Below, in pieces: positions 25,201-34,200 of a DNA stretch of 64,000 nucleotides. Origin of the DNA: Pisaster brevispinus (Eukaryota; Echinodermata; Asteroidea; Forcipulatida; Asteriidae); assembly GCA_023634235.1 (NCBI GenBank), contig JAMKCF010000001.1:186001-250000 (forward strand), given 5' to 3'. A program made the translations under genes and the position numbers. The stretch's first letter is position 1, and every line of letters starts with the position of its first letter. Below the pieces are notes generated by a model that saw nothing but the letters and a program-made list of their open reading frames with translations, was not told the origin of the DNA and did no database searches.

Positions 25201-28200
25201 CCCTGCGATGGGAAACAAGGGTGCAGAAGGACCAGATGTAGAAGTTGGTAGTGGTCCACCCGAGGTGGTGGACAGGACGCCACCAAGGCGAAACCCTAGG
25301 CGTAACCGTAGACTACCCAAAAGATTTCTTGATAGGACAGTTGATAGATAGGGGAGGATCAAAATCCCCAAGACTGGTTGTGGTTAACTGTTTTGGTTCT
25401 GTGTTTTTTGTTTGTTAACAGAATATACGATAGAGATGACTGGAAAGCGAGAGAACACGTTGGTGGAGCGTCGGCCGAAGAAACCCCGACGATTTAGGTG
25501 CGAGCAGTGCCAGAATAGTTTTTCGCACCGACAAGGTCTGTGGAGACATGTAAGGGAGACCCACGGCCCAGTCATGCTACTGTACTGCAAGAGGTGCCCG
25601 TACAAAGCGGCTAGGAGAGCCACCTTCAATCACCATTACTCTTTGTGCCACCAGAGCTTCATGTGGGAGGGCCGATTGATTCAGGCAGAGGTGGAGCGGA
25701 AGCAGTCCGGCCCCAGTGTTGCTAGGCTGGTTGCTGCAGGTTGGAGGAAGGCAGCGGAGACTGTCTCGGTAGCCCCTCCTTCTCCGACCGAGAACCCGAC
25801 TCCGGAGGATCAGCCCATGGCCACGCCCAATGAGTTAAGTTTTGAGCAAGAGGAGTCCAGTGACGAGGTGGTCATCTCCTTGTCACCCACTCCGATATCC
25901 CCTCTACAGCGGCCTGTTTCCCCTGAGCCACTCTCAGCACCCTTGCCAGTTGTGCTCCCACCTAGAGGCAAGCCACGAGGCATGATGGCATTAGCTGCCA
26001 GTACATCTCCGCCCGGCTCCCCATCATCAGACACATCCATGCCAGCTCTGGAGAGAGTACTCCCCCGAAGAAAGGCGACCACAGAGACTGCATCTCAGAC
26101 ACCACCTGGACGAGTGAGGGTCAAGGCATTGGTGAAGGATCAGCGCACCAGACTCTTTTTCCACGCCGGCAGGGAGGTGAAACGGGAGGAGTTCTGTGTC
26201 ACCTATGAGGAATGGGTGGACATCACCAACTAGCGTGAGAGAACGTAAGGGAGCGACCAGGGTCTTGTGATTTCTTATATTCTATTGTTTCTCTTGCCAC
26301 AGTATTTAAAGGTTAACATTTATTCTGTGATTTGCTAACATTTTCTTTGATTAATGTCTTAATTGTTACCCATTTCAAATCATTGTATACTGTGATTGTT
26401 AACTTTTGCTTAAATCAGGTATGGTGCTACGAGACGGGTATTGCCTATGATCTTTCCGATGTATAAAAAAAAAATATATTTTTGATTGTTTAATCTTGCC
26501 ATTTGTCTTCTTTCCAATGGATAAATCAAGAGCCCTTTGATTCTTTGTATAAGGAAATTCCCAAGTATCTCATTTGAATCAGTGTGTGAATAAGGTGTAA
26601 TTTTAGAGAAAACCTTGATTTTGTACTTAAATGAATCTATGCATATGTAATTACCAAAGATCACTTTTATTTTGTATAAGCCAAAGAAGTACTATTTTTA
26701 TACCAAGTAAGTCCTAGTAAACCATGTTAGGATTTTGTTTTTGTTTTTGTGCATTTTCTAAGTGAGGCTTGGAGAGAAGGAAGAGTCCCTCTCCAAGTCA
26801 ACCTCATTGCAGGGTTACCGTGTGGTTGACTTTATGGTTTATTGAAATGTTGAAAGTAGATGCACTGCCGTTTTGTTTTTTATTATTGTTTGTTAAGCTG
26901 TTTGGACTGGGACAGTCCAAGCTTAGCTCGGGCCTGTGTAACGGACAGTGCAGGACATGTGTTTTAATATATTTAGTTGTGGGCATGCGCGGGGAGATCA
27001 GTATGGTCCCGTACTGATCTGTGCATGAGGGTGCCGCATGCCATGCGGTTTTAGACTGCTCGGTCAGTGATCGTCAGTCAGCGACTGGATCTTCACGAGT
27101 AGACAGGTACGTGGATTTGCTCTGAATATTACCCATGGTTTATGAGACTGTATTTTGCGTTGTATGTGGTTGCACGTGAGCTGGTTTTTTTGGGGTACTC
27201 ACAGGGTTGACATTAGCGGAGGCTAGTCAACCGTGAGCTTGTTCATTGTCCGTGGTCTGGAGCGGCGATAGCTGTGTGCTTCGTCGTTGGGGGAACAGTT
27301 GTCACTAGGACAATCGCGCCTGAAAAGACGCGTGGTTGACCGGTAAGGCGAAGCTGTTTTCAGGTGACTAGCTTGTCGCTAGGACGATCACGCCCGTAAG
27401 GACGCGTGGTCGATCGGCAAGGCGAAGCTATACTCAGATTAGTCAGGGGGGCTCGCGCGTGGGATAGACAGAGGAAGATAGCCAATAAATCTTCTCTGTA
27501 TAGCACGTGGTTGCTGCGTGACTCACCAGCTGTGGCTGGTTTATGGGAATTCTGTTAGATGCTCCGTGCATGGTTAACTATCAGATGAATAAACTATTCC
27601 GCTAGGTGCTCAGTGCATGGTTAACTAGTGGTTGAGTCAGGGTTTATTAGGAAGCTATAGGGTAATCCAGAGTGAATCACGCTAGGTTTATTAGTGTTGA
27701 TTTATAGATTGTGTGCATTCAATTACATTGTTTATTGTGGTTGACAGAGGTTGTGAATAAATCACATGGTTGATGCGTTTGTTCATGAATTAATTGTCAC
27801 TGTGAATCATTTATCTGTGTACATTAACAGAGGTTTAACAGTCAGTTATAATCGGCGGTATACTTCCTCCAAAACGAATCTCGTCTCTTAGCCTTTAGGT
27901 CGCTTAGTGACTTTTAGCTTGAGAACAAATTGACTCGGGACCAAGTTAATAATTAACGAGTCGGGGAGCGATCAGTCAGGGCGATACGCACCCCGAGCAC
28001 CCCTCGTTTCCCGCCACAATATCTTTGTTCGGGGTGCCAGTCAGAAGCCATTCAACCGTTAGATGCCGTGTAGCCAGGAATCTCACAAGTTTACGACACA
28101 ACTTGGGAAGCGGCAGCCACAGTAAGACCGTAATGTTGAATAGTTCAAGCAGCTCGCTGGGATGTTTTGGATGATATTTCTGTTTCTGGCCCGATTAGCG

Positions 28201-31200
28201 TAAAAGTTTGTTGTGGCTTTTTTTGATATCACGCTTAACAAAATTTCTAAATTTACGCCAACATTGATCACTGTTAGCAAAAGCTGATTGACGTTGCAAA
28301 ATCAATTTTTAATGTAAGGAGTGAGCCAAGGTTTATCACTGTTGTGGATGCTAATTTTTTTACCTTGACAAAACAAATTCAAGGCGAAGTCAAGCATGTT
28401 GTAAAAGGCATCAGCCTTTTCCTGAAGTACTAAACAATCAAAAACTGATTTCCAGTCTTGATTTTGAATCCATGTTCCAAAAGAGCGGACACAAGAATCT
28501 CGCATGGTACAAACATGTTTGGTAGTTATAGTATATTTTTTTTAAAGTGCAGTGTTTTGGTTTCCAGGTAATACAAACATGGTCACTCAAACCAACCGGA
28601 GCAAGAGCTTGGGGTTTGTTATACAAAGAAACCAATTTAGAATTAGCCAAAATCTACGGAGCTCTGGAAGTGCCATCCGACATGTTGAGATCCTGACATA
28701 ATTATCTCTGGATGACGACATCCTCAACGCAAACTAGTCGACATATCGAGATAATTATGTTGGGATCTTGACATCCTAAAGGTAGGATGTCATCTTGCTG
28801 TGATAATTTATCTCGGGATGTCGACATCCTTAAAGTAGGATGTCGTCTTCCAGTGATAATTTATCTCGGGATGTCGACATCCTAAAAGTAGGATGTCGTC
28901 TTCCAGTGATAATTTATCTCGGGATGTCGACATCCTAAAAGTAGGATGTCGTCTTCCTGTGATAATTTATCTTGGGATGACGTAGGCACGGGTGTCACTC
29001 GTAGGCCTATACTAAAAGATAAATCGCGAAGGCCGCGTGTACGACATGCTACCTTTAAAGATGTCGACATCCCGAGATAAATTATCACAGGAAGACGACA
29101 TCCTACCTTTAGGATGTCGACATCCCGAGATAAATTATCACAGCAAGACGACATCCTACTTTTAGGATGTCGACATCCCGAGATAAACTATCACAGCAAG
29201 ATGGCATCCTACCTTTAGGATGTCAACATCCCGACATAATTATCTCGGTATGACGACTAATTTGCGTTGAGGATGTCGTCATCCAGAGATAATTATGTCA
29301 GGATCTCAACATGTCGGATGGCACTTCCAGAGCTCCGTAAAAATCAGATCGAGGGTGGCTTCTTCGCGTGTGTAGAAGTCAACAATTTGGAATAATCGTT
29401 TCCCGTTGTAAGGGATTTAATCTTCATACGGTTAAAATCACCTAATATAATAATTCCAATTTCAGGATAATTGGTTCTCAAGTTATCAAATGTCCAATAA
29501 GATGTGTTTATTTAATAGGGGTTTGTTATACAAAGAAACCATTTTAGAATTAACCAGAATCAGGTGTGGCTTCTCCGCGTGGTCACTTGCAACAAAAACA
29601 CTGCCATCTCGGTTTGCGCACAAGCAAACCGCAAAGCAGTACATTATAAGTACAATATTATAATGTAGGCGTACTGTTTGCGGTTTTCACTGCCAGTGCC
29701 CTATGTTTGAACTACACAAGGTTGGTTAGCGCTACGTAAAGTTTTCTGTCGGTGTCTAGCCTCAATTATTGCCACTTTGTGTAAGTTGGAAAAAGCCTAA
29801 TCATGGCTTAATTGACCAAGGTTATTTAAGATTTTCCTCATTACTGTAGAAAACATCGGGAATTACGCAGGACAAGGCGAAACATTTCCAGCGGCAGCAC
29901 AGTATTTCGTCAAGAGCAATTTAGAAACACATACTGTTACAGGTAAATAATTTTGTACCGCATAAAAAGCATGGCCGCTCACTACTATAGTAGAACCGGC
30001 CATGTTAACGTCTGCATGATCGCCGGCTGCTGCCATGCCGAGTCAAAGCTCAGATGACCACGGTCGCCAGAAATGTCACGCACACGGTCTCCCCACAGTT
30101 ATATCATAGAGCAATGGTAATAATAACAGTACAGTGCATGCAGAGTACAGCTGCATTGAACTTGTTCTGCAGGCTTCCTGTGCACCACATTGATTAATTA
30201 TTCATGAACCAAGTAAAACGAGACCTCCAAATTATTGGCTTCCTCGGAAAGTCAGGGGAAGTTGGCAGAAAAACAAAGACAAAGTTAAGACCTGTCGTTG
30301 CAAAATGTGTAAAAACCTTGGTGGGACCCGGGGAAACAAATTTACAAAGCGCCCTCTATGTTTATTCATTACAAACGTGTACAGTGTGCGGTGTACATAA
30401 ATCTGAACTTGGGTTGTTTGTACGCGCGAACACCATGGTCTAGGAACCAAGACTACACGAGTTGACGTGGGTAAAGTTAACGTGGGTACGAGTTGACTCG
30501 ACTGCAAGCACATTGATTACGTGTATAACCCATGGGGATATAGAGTCTCAATAACCGTACATACACCTAAAGGGAAACTATTGTACGAAGCCTCACATAT
30601 TTTTTAGTGGCTGTATGAAACTATACCAGAATGCAGAAAACAACGATCATCTATTTCCTCAAACTCATCGTTGTAATTCATGTTTCATTTGAAGACATGG
30701 TAAAGTCGGATGGTCTACAAGCCGGGTACATCGGGAGTATTGTCTCCCACAGTGCATCGAGGCTGAGTGACCGCCCATTACCGCGGTATGGAACGTGAAA
30801 AACTCTTCAAAATGTTACGAACAATTCGGCGTGGACTTAAATCTAGATGCGTACAATATTGAAACGAACCGGGGGTCGGAGAAAAGCGTCATTGCATACT
30901 TCAATCACATTGATATAGGTATTTATCCATACATTGTGAATGGAGATAACAAGTTAGTACACGGTTGTTTTAATAAAAAAAAAAAAAAATTCTAGATGAA
31001 GATTTGTGTACAAAGTTCATAAACTCTAATAAATTTCAACAGGTTCATTTTTAACTACAATTTTTCATTTTTCCCTTTTTTTGGTAATATATAGCAACTT
31101 TTCGTGAAGTTGTTTTCAAAATGTTAAAATCATGCTGTTTTTCTTCATAAAATATTGCTGGAGGAACAAAGTAAGAATCGGGTGCACTCTTAAAAATATT

Positions 31201-34200
31201 TTTAACAGTCTTTTTATTTATACCTTTTCGTTAGCAAAAAAATGTGCAACATCTTGTACTCCAAACTATTATTGCATCATAATATCAAAGAAGAGTACGT
31301 AAATTTTTTATTTACAATGTATACTTCATTATTGGGAAAGCTGACCCCAAGAAAGAGTTTATTTGTGGTTCGAGTGGTAATAATTTTAGTAAGGGGATAA
31401 AATTTTCTATCCCTTGTTCCTCACTTCTGGCCGAAAAGAGGAGGGGATAGAATTTTCTATCCCTTGTTCCTCAAACCAAGCCGAAAGGAGTTGGGGATAG
31501 AATTTTCTATCCCTTGTTCCTCAACTCAAGCCGAAAAGAGGAGGAGATAGAATTTTCTATCCCTTATTGCTCAAATCCAGCCGAAAAGGGGAGGGATAGA
31601 ATTTTCTATCCCTTGAATAGAATTTTCTTTCCCTTGTTCCTAAACTTTAGCCGAAAAGTGGAAGGGAAAATTTGTTTTATCCTTTGCTGCTCAAATCAAG
31701 CGAAAAAGAGGAGGGGATAGATTTTTTTATCCCTTGAACCTCAAACCTGACAAAATGTGCAATATATTGATAAGAAATAACTGGAATTTAATTTTTTTTT
31801 ATTTGTTAGCCTAGAAAAATTAGATTGATTCGTAAAATCTGAAGCATGTTTTTCACAATTTGGAGGAGAAAATGGTAAAAGAAAATTTTGTTGCTTTAAA
31901 TTCCTGTTTCGATAGCAATTTTCGGACTATAATGAAAATTTTAAGCTGTAAATTTGAAAAATAACAAAAAATGAAAAAATGCAGTTAAAAATGAACCTGT
32001 TTTTCATAAGTTGTAAAACTGGTTGGTTTTTGGCACATTTTAGGAAGATCTGAACAACACAGTTTTGATGAGTGCGGAGAGAGGTTTGAATGGTGTCATA
32101 ATTTGGGGTGATAACTACGACACAAATAGCCAAGCAGCATGGTTGTCTACAACTTCAGTCTTACATCAAATGTGCTTTAGGCCCACTAGGTCACAAAATC
32201 ACAAAAGCTGCCAAGTGCTGCGGATATATGCAATAACCACGGCAGATGCATTGGGAAAATTCTAGAATGTATCGAGATGAAGGAGACGTGGAAGCCCATT
32301 CGTGACCACGTACAGAACGAGTCTGTTGGTCATTGTCATTGTGAGTGCAATGCTGGTTGGAGTGGTAGGCAGTGCAATGTAGTGGTAGGCAGTGCAATGT
32401 AGCCAATGACGGAATCAACGGTCTTGTCGAAACCAAAGCTCCAGCTTAAACTCATCCGGGTTCAATTTAGTGAGCAAGGAGTCGTTTGAGCTTCAGAAAG
32501 TGGAGGAAGCTTGCGGTGGAACATATTTAATCGTTTTTTTAAAAAGGCTTTTTTTAAAAATTCAAATCCAATGCGGCAACGTTCGGGACACATTCACATA
32601 TTCATAGTACTTGGTTACAAATTATTACCTGCCATGTGTTTCTGCATGGTACAATGGTGGAACACCTAAAATACTGATTTTTTTGAAAATGGGCGGAATT
32701 ATTGAAAAAATAGCAAAAACCTGCCCCAAAAAATAGTGAGGTATAGGCCTACTCTCAAAAGGGTTAATCACATTCAATCTGTGTTCATTGGAGTGGGTTT
32801 TAGCTTTAAAGTTAACTTTTTCACATTTCGCTGCCCCGCACAAATCACACGATAAGTCGCTTTGTAATTCGTTTAGCCTTTGTCTATGCTAACTTGAATG
32901 TTTAACTTCAACCTTGTACCATCTGCTGTAAACGCCCCTCTGACATTAAATTTTCTCAAAATAAATACAAACAAAAAATTGTTGTTTACCATGTTACTTT
33001 TTGCTTTAAAGTAATCATTCGCCCAACATTTTTGTCGCCGTCTTTGTGGCGTAAATATTAACCAGCGTTTGCCTCCACTGCCGCAGTTCACGGGCGGGGT
33101 TAAGCGCTAGATGACACGGGTTAGAAGTCACTCGAACGACAATGTATGACCGGGGGTTGGGGGGGGGAAGTTATTCGAAAGCACCCAAGTCAAACTTTTA
33201 AACCCAAATAGTGCAAAAGATAACTTGAAACTATAACTTGTGTACCGTTAGCCATTTACTAACAATAAGAATGCATGCTGTTTATTTGTAGTATGTACAT
33301 GTATACTTCTAAATATATTGCTTTAGCAGATCGTTCTTCCTGAAGACAAAACTATTTGAAGAAATATTACTTACAATTTGCGTTTAAGTAAAGGTGTTGA
33401 TAACTAATGTTTTGTGTTACTTGTAACGGAAGGAATTGTACAAATCGGGACATTCCTAAACACCAACAAATAATAATAAAGGTTTTATTTATGCCTAATT
33501 TGTAGAATAAAATAAATAAAGAATATTTTACTTCGTAAAATGCAAATTACCTGCGCAGATATCGTTATTCCAGCAGTTCTGATATTCTGAATCAATCCCT
33601 TCACAGCTTCCACTGTTGGCATTGGACCCCTGACACACTCTTGTTCTGCTTTGATGACCTTTTCCACAAGTTTTCGAACATTGGCTCCATGTTGACCACG
33701 AGGACCACCTCACTGTTAATAGAATATAATTAAAGTGAAGGTTTTTCTCATTATGTGGGTTTTCGAAACCACTGCTATCACTGTGTACGTTTTCAAGATT
33801 ACTGGCGTGGCCCAAGCCAAAGCCATAGCCGAAGCCTTAGCCAGAGCCTAAGCCGAAGCCTGGAATTTGGAAAGAGCCTCAAACATCCCTACCACTGACT
33901 GCACAGTCAAACTGACCCAAATAAATAAAATACACTTTTTCATGCCTAGCAAAATACAAGACTTGGATTCAACGATTTCATTACAAGTTCAATAACATGA
34001 CATTGGTTTTGAAAATGAGGTTGAATTTTCACAGAGAACTAAATAGTCGGTAACTGTAATAAATTTGCGTTGAATTCAAGCAATAAGACATGTTATGCCA
34101 AACTTACCACTGAATCGAGACGCACCATTTGAACAAAATAATATTTCGTTCGGTTTTGCTAGCCTACATTCGCTGAAGCATAAAGCTTAATGGCACGACC

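Larger units (their letters stand above)
18309..28018 (+). mobile_element. Ty3/gypsy-type LTR retrotransposon, apparently intact (9.7 kb)
   Basis: The element is bounded by 1082-bp direct LTRs (tgtaacgg...cgccaca) and flanked by a 4-bp duplication, atat, at 18305-18308 and 28019-28022. Between the LTRs lie a primer-binding site for tRNA-Leu(CAA), a short membrane-protein ORF, gag, pol in the order protease, RT, RNase H, integrase (the Ty3/gypsy order), and a zinc-finger ORF. All frames are open and I saw no difference between the LTRs, so the insertion is recent. It lies antisense in intron 4 of the PAN-SRCR gene. Confidence 0.96.

Noticed and set aside
25436..26233. Envelope gene of the retrotransposon
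   Set aside because: No signal peptide, membrane span or glycosylation-rich ectodomain; zinc fingers instead.
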